Source: Bacillota bacterium | GTDB taxonomy: Bacteria; Bacillota; Bacilli; Paenibacillales; Paenibacillaceae | Length of the DNA stretch: 64,000 nt | NCBI GenBank assembly: GCA_023391635.1 | Contig: JAEWAQ010000003.1 | Span: 124,001-188,000 of the forward strand | Direction: 5' to 3' | In this document: positions 7,747 through 16,315 of the stretch, in pieces | Position numbering within the stretch: position 1 is the first letter of the stretch | Layout of the letters: the number at the start of each line of letters is the position of its first letter | The notes under the pieces: generated by a model | What the model saw: the letters and a program-made list of their open reading frames with translations, nothing else | The model's database searches: none | Told to the model about the DNA's origin: nothing | Program-made: the position numbers and the translations under genes

Positions 7747-9435
7747 ATGCTGCGGGAACTTACGATTCGCAACTTGGCGGTCATCGAACAGGTGTCTGTC
7801 GTATTTCATGAAGGTTTTCATGTATTGACAGGGGAAACCGGGGCAGGCAAGTCGATCGTCATCGATGCGCTGGCGCTCGCTGCCGGGGGCAGGGGCGCCG
7901 CGGACATGATCCGCTATGGCAGCGATCGGGCCGAGGTGGAAGCGCTCTTCGACTTGCCGCGGAAGCATCCGGTATGGGACACGCTGGAGAAGATCGGCAT
8001 CGGGGCCGATTCGGCAGAGCCGCTGCTCATTCGCCGGGAGATCCAGTCGCAAGGCAAATCGTCGGCGCGCATTAACGGCCAGCAGGTAACGCTGTCCATG
8101 CTTCGCGAGGTCGGCGAGCATCTGATCAACCTTCACGGTCAGCACGAGCATCAATCTCTGCTGCGCACCGAGCGGCATCTGGAATGGCTTGATCAATTTG
8201 CCGGAGAAGCGATTAGCGGCGAGAAGGCCGAATACGCGGCGTTATTCCAGCGTTATCAAGAATCAGTGAAGGAACGCCGCGAACTCGAGGAGAAGTCGCG
8301 TCAAGGGATGCAGATGCTCGACCTGTATCGATTTCAGATCGAAGAGATCGGCAGCGCACGGCTGAAGCCAGGAGAAGACGAATCGCTTGCCGAAGAGCGG
8401 AGCAGACTATCGCATGCGGAGAAGCTGTCGGACGCGGTAACGGAAGCTTACGATTTAATATACGGGTCCAAAGGACTGGCATCGCTGTCCAAGGCGCTGT
8501 CGCGCTTGCAGGACATGCAGAAGGTCGATCCGATCAAGCTGGATCCGCTCGTGGAACAGCTGCAATCGGCTTACTATGCTGCGGAGGACGCGGCGTTCCA
8601 GCTTCGCGATTATCGGGAAAACATCGAATTCAATCCGCAGCGCCTGGAGCAGATCGAACGGCGTTTGGATTTGCTGCATGGACTGAAGCGCAAATACGGC
8701 GAATCCGTGGAAGAAATATTGGCGTACCGGGAACGCATCATGGGTGAGACCGATCGGCTGGACAACCGGGAGGAGCGATTGCGCGAGTTGACCGCGTTGG
8801 AAGCGGAGCTGCTGGAGGACCTGAACGCCAGAGCAACCAGGTTGACAAGCATTCGGCAGCGATCCGGACGAGTGCTTGCGGAAGCGATCGTCAAGGAACT
8901 GAACGAGCTGCATATGAGCCGCTCGGTCTTCGAGGTGAAGCTGGAGCAAGGGACGCTGTCTGCACAAGGCGCGGATTCAGCGGAATTCCTGCTGTCCACG
9001 AATCCGGGGGAGCCGCCCAAGCCGCTGGCCAAGATCGCTTCCGGGGGTGAGATGTCGCGCGTAATGCTGGCGCTCAAGGCGATATTCGCCCGGATCGACC
9101 GCATTCCCGTGCTCGTATTCGACGAAGTCGATACCGGTGTCAGCGGGCGGGCGGCCCAAGCGGTCGGTGAGAAGCTGGCAAGACTGTCGGGCAACTGCCA
9201 AGTGTTCGCGATTACCCATCTACCGCAGGTAGCATGCATGGCCGACCATCAATATGAAATCCGCAAGGACGTCAGCGAAGAAGCTGGCCGGACGGTCACA
9301 TCGGTACATGAGCTGCAAGGCGACGAGCGGGTGGAGGAGCTGGCCCGTTTGCTTGGCGGCGTAGAGGTAACCGAGCGGACCCGGCACCATGCTCAGGAGA
9401 TGCTTGCCCTGGCAGAACGCCAAAAAAACGCGTAA
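7747..9435 (+). CDS. recN: DNA repair ATPase RecN
   Basis: RecN is an SMC-like ATPase that acts early at double-strand breaks. ATG 7747 (LRELTIRNLAVIEQ) follows GGAGGGGG and gives 562 residues; a TTG 27 nt upstream is in frame but lies before the Shine-Dalgarno. Walker A GETGAGKS is at about 29-36, QGKSSARINGQ and a long coiled-coil region lie in the middle, the ABC signature ASGGEMSRVMLALK and Walker B LVFDEVDTGVSGR at about 455-467 come near the end. Length and order match the family. Confidence 0.97.
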   Translation: MLRELTIRNLAVIEQVSVVFHEGFHVLTGETGAGKSIVIDALALAAGGRGAADMIRYGSDRAEVEALFDLPRKHPVWDTLEKIGIGADSAEPLLIRREIQSQGKSSARINGQQVTLSMLREVGEHLINLHGQHEHQSLLRTERHLEWLDQFAGEAISGEKAEYAALFQRYQESVKERRELEEKSRQGMQMLDLYRFQIEEIGSARLKPGEDESLAEERSRLSHAEKLSDAVTEAYDLIYGSKGLASLSKALSRLQDMQKVDPIKLDPLVEQLQSAYYAAEDAAFQLRDYRENIEFNPQRLEQIERRLDLLHGLKRKYGESVEEILAYRERIMGETDRLDNREERLRELTALEAELLEDLNARATRLTSIRQRSGRVLAEAIVKELNELHMSRSVFEVKLEQGTLSAQGADSAEFLLSTNPGEPPKPLAKIASGGEMSRVMLALKAIFARIDRIPVLVFDEVDTGVSGRAAQAVGEKLARLSGNCQVFAITHLPQVACMADHQYEIRKDVSEEAGRTVTSVHELQGDERVEELARLLGGVEVTERTRHHAQEMLALAERQKNA

Positions 9436-9562
9436 TGACGCGAAATATTGAAGGTCAAGGAAGCTTTTCGGGAACATAAAAGCAGGGGGGCAAGGTTACC
9501 TTATAGGTACGTTATCGGCAGATCACCATCGCCGGTCGAGACCTGTAAGGGAGCGTGAGAAC

Positions 9563-10888
9563 TTGAATCCCCATCCCCACAGAAGCCGACTGATCGGACT
9601 TTGCCTCATGATCATTCTCGGCGCGATCGTCTGCTCTTCGCCGATCCGGCATTATGTTTCGTTTCCCAGCAATCTGCGTCTGTTTCAAGGTCAGGTCAGG
9701 CAATTGCATTTTGCCATGCCCGTTCACGCGATGGGCAGCGTCAATCCGCAAGTCGCCGACATTAACGGCAATCCGAACGGACAGTTCAGGGTGAATCTGA
9801 ACCAGCCGCTGTCCATTCACCCGAAGCAGAGCGGGACTACCGAGCTGAAGCTAAGATTGTTCGGCCGCATTCCATTCAAGACGGTGAAGCTGCAAGTCAT
9901 TCCCGATTTGAAGGTCGTTCCGGGCGGTCAAACGATCGGCGTCAAAGTGAAATCGGCGGGCATCATGGTTGTTGGGCATCATTTGGTCAAAACAGCGGGC
10001 GGATCAAAAATGTCGCCAGGAGAGGAAGCCAAGCTGAAGCTAGGGGACTTGATCGTCCAGATCGACGGCGCGCCGGTTAACGACGTGACCAAGATCGGTC
10101 CGATCGCGCAAACGGCGGGAGAACGCGGCGATTCGCTGTCCTTGCTTGTGGAGCGGGATAAAACCCGATTCCGCACCAAGCTTACCCCCGCCTACGACGA
10201 AGAAGACAAGGCGTGGCGGCTCGGTCTCTACATTCGCGATTCGGCAGCCGGCGTCGGCACCTTGACATTTTATGCCCCGGACCATGGTGTATATGGCGCG
10301 CTAGGCCATGTGATCACCGACATGGGCACCCAGACGCCGATCGTCGTCGGCAGCGGTGAAATCCTGCATTCCAGCGTAACCTCGATCGCGAAGAGCCATC
10401 ACGGCGAACCGGGCGAGAAACGGGCGATCTTCAAGGAAGGCCGCAAGCTCGGCAATGTAGAGAGCAATACGCCGTTCGGTATTTTCGGCCGTATGAAGGA
10501 ACTGCCGAGCCATTCGTATCGATCCGAAGCGGTACCCGTCGCATTCGCGGAAGAGGTCGAGGAAGGACCTGCGGAAATGTGGACGGTCGTGGGAGGCCAG
10601 AAGGTGGAGAAGTTCGATATTCGCATCGTGCACGTAACGAAGCAATCCTCTCCGGCAACCAAGGGCATGGTTATCAAAATTACCGACCCGAAGCTGCTGG
10701 AGCGTACCGGAGGCATCGTGCAGGGCATGTCGGGCAGTCCGATCTTACAGCATGGCAAGTTGGTTGGGGCCGTTACCCACGTATTCGTCAACGATCCGAC
10801 TTCGGGTTACGGCTGTTATATCGAATGGATGCTCCAGGATGCCGGAATTATGCTGAGCCCGGAGAAAACCATGTCTAAGGCGGTTTGA
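9563..10888 (+). CDS. spoIVB: SpoIVB serine peptidase (sigma-K checkpoint)
   Basis: SpoIVB is secreted from the forespore into the intermembrane space, where it cleaves SpoIVFA and so triggers pro-sigma-K processing. This 441-residue protein has an N-terminal membrane/signal segment (about 9-28, LIGLCLMIILGAIV), a PDZ domain (about 120-200, LGDLIVQIDGAPVND) and an S55 peptidase domain with His249 in ALGHVI and the serine motif GMSGSP at 388-393. The start is TTG 9563, preceded by AAGGGAG. It lies between recN and spo0A, as in B. subtilis. A terminator overlaps its stop codon. Confidence 0.95.
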   Translation: MNPHPHRSRLIGLCLMIILGAIVCSSPIRHYVSFPSNLRLFQGQVRQLHFAMPVHAMGSVNPQVADINGNPNGQFRVNLNQPLSIHPKQSGTTELKLRLFGRIPFKTVKLQVIPDLKVVPGGQTIGVKVKSAGIMVVGHHLVKTAGGSKMSPGEEAKLKLGDLIVQIDGAPVNDVTKIGPIAQTAGERGDSLSLLVERDKTRFRTKLTPAYDEEDKAWRLGLYIRDSAAGVGTLTFYAPDHGVYGALGHVITDMGTQTPIVVGSGEILHSSVTSIAKSHHGEPGEKRAIFKEGRKLGNVESNTPFGIFGRMKELPSHSYRSEAVPVAFAEEVEEGPAEMWTVVGGQKVEKFDIRIVHVTKQSSPATKGMVIKITDPKLLERTGGIVQGMSGSPILQHGKLVGAVTHVFVNDPTSGYGCYIEWMLQDAGIMLSPEKTMSKAV

Positions 10889-10902
10889 CGCCTTAGATTT
10901 TT
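10874..10902 (+). terminator. Intrinsic terminator overlapping the spoIVB stop
   Basis: TCTAAGGCG (10874-10882) pairs with CGCCTTAGA (10889-10897) around a 6-nt loop that contains the spoIVB TGA; a T-run follows. It isolates spoIVB from spo0A, consistent with independent control of spo0A. Confidence 0.85.
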
Positions 10903-10925
10903 GGTTTAAGGAGAAAAGAGGGAAT

Positions 10926-10933
10926 TTGTCGAA
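10926..10933 (+). promoter_or_regulatory. Spo0A-binding box (distal)
   Basis: TTGTCGAA is an exact copy of the Spo0A core site (TGTCGAA with a preceding T). It lies about 94 nt upstream of the sigma-H-like -35 of spo0A. A second exact copy at 11038 makes chance less likely; in B. subtilis, 0A boxes upstream of spo0A mediate autoregulation. Confidence 0.6.
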
Positions 10934-11019
10934 AATATACGAATCGAATCGGTTGTTGGCGTAAATTATTAATTATATTCGATTGTACATAAAAAATAAA
11001 GAAATATTTTTTCGAGGCA

Positions 11020-11046
11020 GAAGGAATTCATTCAGAATTGTCGAAA
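11020..11046 (+). promoter_or_regulatory. Sigma-H-like promoter of spo0A, overlapping a Spo0A box
   Basis: GAAGGAATT (11020-11028) fits the sigma-H -35 consensus RnAGGAWWW at every position. After 11 nt, GTCGAAA (11040-11046) fits the -10 RnnGAAT at all but the last base. The exact Spo0A box TTGTCGAA (11038-11045) overlaps this -10. A second possible -10, ATCGAAT, lies at 11046-11052 but with a 17-nt spacer. This mirrors the known sigma-H-driven, Spo0A-controlled Ps promoter of B. subtilis spo0A. Confidence 0.65.
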
Positions 11047-11116
11047 TCGAATAAACAGAGAAACGGCGAACGTTTTTCTCGACTAATTTTTGCAGAGCGA
11101 AAGGGAGGACCTGACA

Positions 11117-11938
11117 TTGCAGCGAATTGAAGTTTTCCTTGCGGACGACAACCGAGAATTCACGAACTTATTGTCCGAGTACATTCAAGAACAGGATGAT
11201 ATGACGGTCATCGGGGTAGCCTACAACGGAGAAGAAGTCATTCGTCAGTTGGAAGAAACCCGGCTTGTGCCGGATGTCATGATCCTCGATATCATCATGC
11301 CGCATCTGGACGGACTCGGTGTATTGGAGAAGCTGCGGGACATGAACTTGTCGCCGATGCCCAAGATCATCATGCTGACGGCATTCGGCCAAGAGAACAT
11401 TACCCAGCGCGCGGTTCAATTGGGAGCTTCTTATTACATCTTGAAGCCGTTCGATATGGACGTATTGGCCAACCGGATTCGGCAGCTTGCCGGGTCGTCG
11501 GCTCAGGCTTCCATCTCGACCGGCAGCCAGTCAAGCAGCGGCAGCTCGCATCGCTCGAATATCGTGCCAATCAGCGGCAAGCCGAAAAATCTGGACGCCA
11601 ACATCACGAGCATTATTCATGAGATCGGCGTGCCTGCGCATATTAAAGGATATCAATACTTGCGCGAAGCGATCACGATGGTGTACAACAACATCGAGAT
11701 TCTCGGCGCTATCACAAAGACGCTGTACCCGGCGATCGCCGAGAAGTTCAAGACGACGCCGTCCCGCGTCGAACGCGCAATCCGCCATGCGATCGAGGTG
11801 GCTTGGACGCGTGGCAACATCGACAGCATTAGCCACCTGTTCGGCTACACGATCAATATCGCGAAGTCGAAGCCGACCAATAGCGAGTTCATCGCGATGG
11901 TCGCGGACAAGCTGCGGATCGAGCATAAGGTATCGTAG
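11117..11938 (+). CDS. spo0A: Sporulation master response regulator Spo0A
   Basis: Spo0A is phosphorylated through the phosphorelay and controls entry into sporulation. From TTG 11117 (AAGGGAGGA seven nt upstream) it has 273 residues, close to the 267 of B. subtilis; the start QRIEVFLADDNREF aligns with that protein. The receiver has the acidic pair Asp10-Asp11, phosphoacceptor Asp58 in MILDIIMP and the KPF lysine near 110. A Ser/Gly-rich linker (about 125-150) leads to the Spo0A C-terminal DNA-binding domain (HEIGVPAHIKGYQYLREAI, then SRVERAIRHAIEVAWTRG). It is expressed as a single gene from its own promoter region. Confidence 0.98.
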   Translation: MQRIEVFLADDNREFTNLLSEYIQEQDDMTVIGVAYNGEEVIRQLEETRLVPDVMILDIIMPHLDGLGVLEKLRDMNLSPMPKIIMLTAFGQENITQRAVQLGASYYILKPFDMDVLANRIRQLAGSSAQASISTGSQSSSGSSHRSNIVPISGKPKNLDANITSIIHEIGVPAHIKGYQYLREAITMVYNNIEILGAITKTLYPAIAEKFKTTPSRVERAIRHAIEVAWTRGNIDSISHLFGYTINIAKSKPTNSEFIAMVADKLRIEHKVS

Positions 11939-11952
11939 CTCCAATCAGTGAG

Positions 11953-11997
11953 ATACACTGGCAAAGTCCCAAATGTTCAGGGGCTTTGCCAGTGTAT
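11953..11997. repeat. Long perfect hairpin between spo0A and the convergent histidine kinase gene
   Basis: ATACACTGGCAAAG (11953-11966) pairs perfectly with CTTTGCCAGTGTAT (11984-11997); three further C-G pairs and one wobble extend the stem to about 18 bp, with a loop of about 9 nt. Neither side carries a T-run, so it is not a textbook intrinsic terminator, although it sits where convergent transcription should end. It marks the left edge of the AT-rich island. Confidence 0.7.
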
Positions 11998-12011
11998 ATC
12001 CCTAATGGCGG

Positions 12012-13766
12012 TTATGGCTTTGCATTATTTTCAGTAATGACAGGATGTTTAATCATCGCTTTGAATCCGCTGAACGGTTCATTGCATATTTCAATGCCAT
12101 AGTTTACTCCGAAGTGAAGCTGCAGCCTTCGATGGACATTCTGAAGGCCGATCCCGCGCCTGCCCCCATTTCCCTGGTCGCCTTGACCATTGTCTTGAAC
12201 CATGCATAGCAAAGTACCTGCCTCAACGTACACGGAAACCATTATTTTACCTTGGTTGTCAGCCCGTTTGTTCATCCCATGACGGACCGCATTCTCTACG
12301 ATCGGCTGCAGAATTAAACGAACGATTTTCAATTGTGCCGCACCGGGCTGAATATAGAATAAAGTCTCAAAGCTCTGCTCTTTACGCATTTGTTCGATGT
12401 GCAGGTAGCTTCTGGCATGTTCGATCTCTTGTTCAACGGTTGTAAACTCGTCTTCATTCAAGCTGAAACGGAGCAGGCTGGCAAGTGTGGTGACCATCTC
12501 CGCCAAACGTTGCTCGCGAATCGCTTCAGCTCTCCATTTGATAGCATCGAGAGTATTATAAAGAAAGTGAGGATTTATTTGATTGATGAGCATTTGCATC
12601 TCAAGCTGTCTTTTTTCGGTCTCCACCTTCTTTGTGTTATGTAGTAACTCAAGCATACCCGATACCATCGAATTGTAGCCGCGAACCAGTTGTCCGATCT
12701 CATCCGGGCGTTGCAAATAATCAGGAAAAGGTGCAAGTTTGCCCCGCTTTACCTTTATCATATGCTTGACAATAGAATGAATAGGTGACGAAAATTTTCG
12801 GGCGATGAAAAATATGAGCAAACCCATTACTGCCATCACAACAGCAACGATGACGAACGTGTATTGTCTGATTGCCTCAATCCGATCGGTTAGTTCCGCT
12901 TCGGGTATGGTTGCGACCAATCTCCAGTCCATCAAATCAAGAGGTTCCGAGTCAACGTAATATCGTGTTTTCGATGCAGACAAACGGAAGAATCCGCCTA
13001 TTTTTTCAGATGAAGCCCATTGCGCCAGGCTCTCGTCCTGATTTGCCGAGTTCAAGGTGGAGTAAAGCATCTGATTATTATCATCATATAGAGACAACCG
13101 ATAGCTGGAATACTGCTTTGGCGTAATGAATTGCTTTTGCATGACGGAATCGGGAATATGCACAGCTAAAACGGCGATGGGCGTGTAGTCGAATAAGTTG
13201 GGTATATAACGCAAATAAACAAATTCCCGTTTGCCTGTCGCAGTGTTCAGTTCGGTAATCCAAGCGGCTCTTCCACCGGAGCGAATCACTTGCTCGAACA
13301 GAGTGGAATTCGGCTCCATTAAATGGAAGTTATATCCATTATGATCGGAACTCAAAACATACAAAGACTTATAGTTTGGATATTTACTCAACTCAATAGG
13401 GAAAATATAAACATTATACGGCCCGCGCAGCTCTTCAATAATACCCTTCAGCTCCGTAACAAAACTGACCTCCGCGAAGAAATCTTCGGGCGCAGATTGT
13501 CTGAGAATTTTCTGAAGCTTATCTGACGTCATAATATCGTAAGTGCGTGAGTTTACTTCATTGAAAAAGTCATTCAGTCTGACTGCGTTATTTTTCAAAT
13601 TATCCTTAATAAAAACCGAGGTGACATCCTCCAATTGTGACTTGGAACTTTCATAAGAAAAGTAGCCCAGCAGGGCTAGCGGCACAAATATGGAAACAAA
13701 AAGGATGAAGGCAAGCTTCACCCACAAAATCGAGCTGGCGTGGGCGAATTGATGGAATATTTTCAT
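12012..13766 (-). CDS. YesM-type membrane sensor histidine kinase
   Basis: The 584-residue kinase has TM1 at about 17-36, an extracytoplasmic sensor of about 265 residues, TM2 at about 302-325, a HAMP region (about 326-380), and the LytS/YesM-type His_kinase domain with NQINPHFLYNTLD, phosphoacceptor His400. The N-box EN is at 491-492, DNGQG at 525-529 and GIGLQN at 538-543. It overlaps the end of the YesN-type regulator gene by 4 nt. In this family the pair usually controls adjacent carbohydrate ABC importers. The ligand is unknown; a glycan breakdown product is inferred from the neighbourhood. Confidence 0.93.
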   Translation of the reverse strand: MKIFHQFAHASSILWVKLAFILFVSIFVPLALLGYFSYESSKSQLEDVTSVFIKDNLKNNAVRLNDFFNEVNSRTYDIMTSDKLQKILRQSAPEDFFAEVSFVTELKGIIEELRGPYNVYIFPIELSKYPNYKSLYVLSSDHNGYNFHLMEPNSTLFEQVIRSGGRAAWITELNTATGKREFVYLRYIPNLFDYTPIAVLAVHIPDSVMQKQFITPKQYSSYRLSLYDDNNQMLYSTLNSANQDESLAQWASSEKIGGFFRLSASKTRYYVDSEPLDLMDWRLVATIPEAELTDRIEAIRQYTFVIVAVVMAVMGLLIFFIARKFSSPIHSIVKHMIKVKRGKLAPFPDYLQRPDEIGQLVRGYNSMVSGMLELLHNTKKVETEKRQLEMQMLINQINPHFLYNTLDAIKWRAEAIREQRLAEMVTTLASLLRFSLNEDEFTTVEQEIEHARSYLHIEQMRKEQSFETLFYIQPGAAQLKIVRLILQPIVENAVRHGMNKRADNQGKIMVSVYVEAGTLLCMVQDNGQGDQGNGGRRGIGLQNVHRRLQLHFGVNYGIEICNEPFSGFKAMIKHPVITENNAKP

Positions 13767-15322
13767 ATGCCCTGCCCCAGCCTATACTCTTTAGGCGTTA
13801 TCCCGACTTTTTTCTTGAATATTTTCCCGAAGTACTGTACGTCTTGGTACCCTACTTCCTGGCACACCTCATATATTTTTACATCCGTCGTCTTCAACAA
13901 TTGTTTGGCATTTTCGATACGTAAATCCGTCATATAGTCAACAAAGTTTACACCGGTTTCTTTTTTGAATATTTGACTTAACCAGACGGGATGCACACTG
14001 AGCTCTTTGGCCATAAATTTAAGGTTAATGTCTTTGACCGGGATGTTTACCAAGAGGCGTTTTGCTTTGTCAACGATGGAATAGTTGTTAGGCACCATAA
14101 GTACTTCAACTTTGTTCAATAAGTACGAAAGGATCGTTTCCTTCCATTTCTCTACGGTTGTACATAGATCGATGGACTCCCACAAGGAGAATGGCACCTG
14201 CTCGGATGGGAACCCGAAATATTGGATCAAGTCGGAATGAATTTCGACTACCCATTTAAAGCATTCTCGGGAAAACTCTTTGGTGCCCAATATCCCATTG
14301 AACATGAACGTTCGCAGCGCGGCGTCCACCTGGACAGCGATTTTGTCATGATCGCCGCTAGAAATCGCCTCCAATAAATGCTCTTTTGAATATTGATCTT
14401 CGGGCGGATGAATATCTCGAAACCATATTTGTCTGTCATTCCCATCCATGCTGGACATTTTGTAGGCTTGGATGGACTGATCGTAAGCAAGCGGTATGGA
14501 AGAAAACGAGTCCATTCGTTCGCTTACCCCAGTATGCAATTGAATTTTCGCTAGCTTGAGCGTTTGGGTAAACAATTCGTCAATCATTTCTTCGATTCTG
14601 GTGCTTCCCGAGATCACAATCCATACGTTGTGTATGTTGCGAAATGCCGCAGAGGGAGGATAGAGCTTAAGAACGTCCTCCATAATATTGCCTATTGAAA
14701 AGCATTGCAACTCCAATTCTCGCTCAGGCACTCGGGTAATCTTATCCTCTGAGAGAGATAAGGCGATCACTGAATAGGCAGATTGGACAAGCCATTCGAG
14801 TCCGCAAATACGCAGCCTATGGATCATAGGGTCATGGAGTGGCGTCTTCGACATGCAAAGACTGGCAAGGATGCTCTCTTTCATCATCTTTGTTCCATAA
14901 TGAGCTTGTTCCATTTGCCTGGAGAGGCGCACATCCAACAGTCTTTCTTCTTCAATGATCGCAACAAGATTCAAGATGATGCCCAAAAATTCACTGCTGT
15001 TAAAAGGTTTAAGAATGTAATGGGCAGCACCTAAGTGGATGCTTCTTTGTGCATATGTAAAATTGTCATAGCCGCTTACAATAATCGTTTTATAAGAGTA
15101 TCCGTCGATCGTTCTTGCCCGTTCAAGCAAATCAAGGCCTGTCATTTCGGGGAGCACAATGTCCGTGATAATGATGTCGGGGAATTCGGATTGAATCCAA
15201 TCCAGGGCTGTCTCCGCACTGGAGACAGCATGAATGACGTCTATTCGATCATTTAGCCCATTCAGGATTTCTTGTATGCCTCTTCTGGTTTCCAACTCGT
15301 CTTCCACAATGAGCAATTTCAT
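13763..15322 (-). CDS. YesN-type response regulator with AraC output
   Basis: This 519-residue regulator has an N-terminal receiver (acidic Glu7-Asp8, phosphoacceptor Asp54 in IITDIVLPEMTG, conserved Lys in YILKPFNS), a long middle region of about 270 residues, and a C-terminal AraC-type double helix-turn-helix (about 415-517; DINLKFMAKELSVHPVWLSQ and VGYQDVQYFGKIFKKKVG). AAGGTGATG precedes the ATG on the minus strand. It is the first gene of a two-gene operon with the kinase and diverges from the AraC gene at 15533; both regulators probably act on the importer operon to the right. Confidence 0.93.
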   Translation of the reverse strand: MKLLIVEDELETRRGIQEILNGLNDRIDVIHAVSSAETALDWIQSEFPDIIITDIVLPEMTGLDLLERARTIDGYSYKTIIVSGYDNFTYAQRSIHLGAAHYILKPFNSSEFLGIILNLVAIIEEERLLDVRLSRQMEQAHYGTKMMKESILASLCMSKTPLHDPMIHRLRICGLEWLVQSAYSVIALSLSEDKITRVPERELELQCFSIGNIMEDVLKLYPPSAAFRNIHNVWIVISGSTRIEEMIDELFTQTLKLAKIQLHTGVSERMDSFSSIPLAYDQSIQAYKMSSMDGNDRQIWFRDIHPPEDQYSKEHLLEAISSGDHDKIAVQVDAALRTFMFNGILGTKEFSRECFKWVVEIHSDLIQYFGFPSEQVPFSLWESIDLCTTVEKWKETILSYLLNKVEVLMVPNNYSIVDKAKRLLVNIPVKDINLKFMAKELSVHPVWLSQIFKKETGVNFVDYMTDLRIENAKQLLKTTDVKIYEVCQEVGYQDVQYFGKIFKKKVGITPKEYRLGQGI

Positions 15323-15532
15323 TTCATCATCACCTTGGTTCCCAAGTTGCTAATAAGTCAAGTATAAGCAGTACGCATGCAGAATGACAATCCTTTCTGC
15401 GACTTCTCCACGTTCCATATAAAACTCGATAAAAAAATACGGTATATGTTTAAAAAAGTCATGTTCATCCAAGTAAAGGAGGGTGCTATAGTGGGAACCA
15501 CTTAGTTGGATCCCGGGGGGGAGGTGGCATGA

Positions 15533-16153
15533 TTGACGCTTCGAGATGAGCATGAGATTCTTCATTGGGGCCATACGTTTCAAAGCATGGTTTGGGATAA
15601 AGGACGGTTGATCGATACGATCGAACACCGATTTTACACCTGGGCAAAAGAGAAGAAGATTTTACCGGATGAATTGAAGTATGCAGCGATTCAATGGCGA
15701 TTGGACTGGGAGAGCGCTTGGGGGACAAAGAACGTACATGGCGATTGGCTGCAGATGATTATCCAATCTTCTACGCTAGATAAGTTGATTGCAGCGTTGG
15801 TGTATGGACTTGAAACAAGTCGAAGCAAAGAGGTGAGACCGGAAATTGACTGGATGCTCAAATTGATCAAGGAGAGGCTGAATCAATCGATTACTTTGGG
15901 AGAACTGGCCGATGAGGTAGGCTTAAGCGCGGATTACTTGGGCCGTCAATTCAAAGCTGAAGTCGGCACGCCGTTCAATGAGTATGTGAATCGGCTCAGG
16001 ATGGAGAAAGCAGCTTATTTATTGAAGCATTCCAGCCTGAAAGTGTATGAGATAGCAGAACGAATTGGAATATCCAACTACCGTTATTTCTCGATCTTGT
16101 TCCGCAAATGGGCGGGCAATACGCCGCTGGAGTTCAAAAAGGGCAGAGCGTAA
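15533..16153 (+). CDS. Short AraC-family transcriptional regulator
   Basis: The 206-residue protein ends in a complete AraC double helix-turn-helix (about 107-205: ITLGELADEVGLSADYLGRQ and VYEIAERIGISNYRYFSILF). The about 100-residue N-terminus lacks a recognisable cupin or receiver; it resembles the linker region found between receiver and output domains in YesN-like proteins, so it may be a truncated paralog or a stand-alone regulator. The start is TTG 15533, placed by GGGAGGTGG just upstream. It lies directly before the ABC operon and probably regulates it. Confidence 0.85.
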   Translation: MTLRDEHEILHWGHTFQSMVWDKGRLIDTIEHRFYTWAKEKKILPDELKYAAIQWRLDWESAWGTKNVHGDWLQMIIQSSTLDKLIAALVYGLETSRSKEVRPEIDWMLKLIKERLNQSITLGELADEVGLSADYLGRQFKAEVGTPFNEYVNRLRMEKAAYLLKHSSLKVYEIAERIGISNYRYFSILFRKWAGNTPLEFKKGRA

Positions 16154-16250
16154 AGCCGTCAACCAAGACTTTTTTAGTGCTGCACATTGTTTTTTTATCG
16201 AGTTTTTGCAAACCCGAATTTTGAAACATTCTGACGAATTATATGCATAT

Positions 16251-16300
16251 TTCTTAGAGGTTCGCGGTGTTACTATGATAGCGATATCACACTTCGCTAT
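16251..16300 (+). promoter_or_regulatory. Candidate promoter and operator of the importer operon
   Basis: TTCTTA (16251-16256), a 17-nt spacer and TATGAT (16274-16279) form a sigma-A-like promoter with a weak -35, as expected for an activated promoter. An inverted repeat ATAGCG (16278-16283) / CGCTAT (16295-16300) overlaps the -10 and start region. AGGGGGA then precedes ATG 16316. Which regulator binds here cannot be told from sequence. Confidence 0.5.
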
Positions 16301-16315
16301 AGGGGGATTCAACGA

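Noticed and set aside
9436..9562. Sigma-G/sigma-F promoter for spoIVB
   Set aside because: Only partial -10-like sequence (CATAAAA) without a correctly spaced -35.
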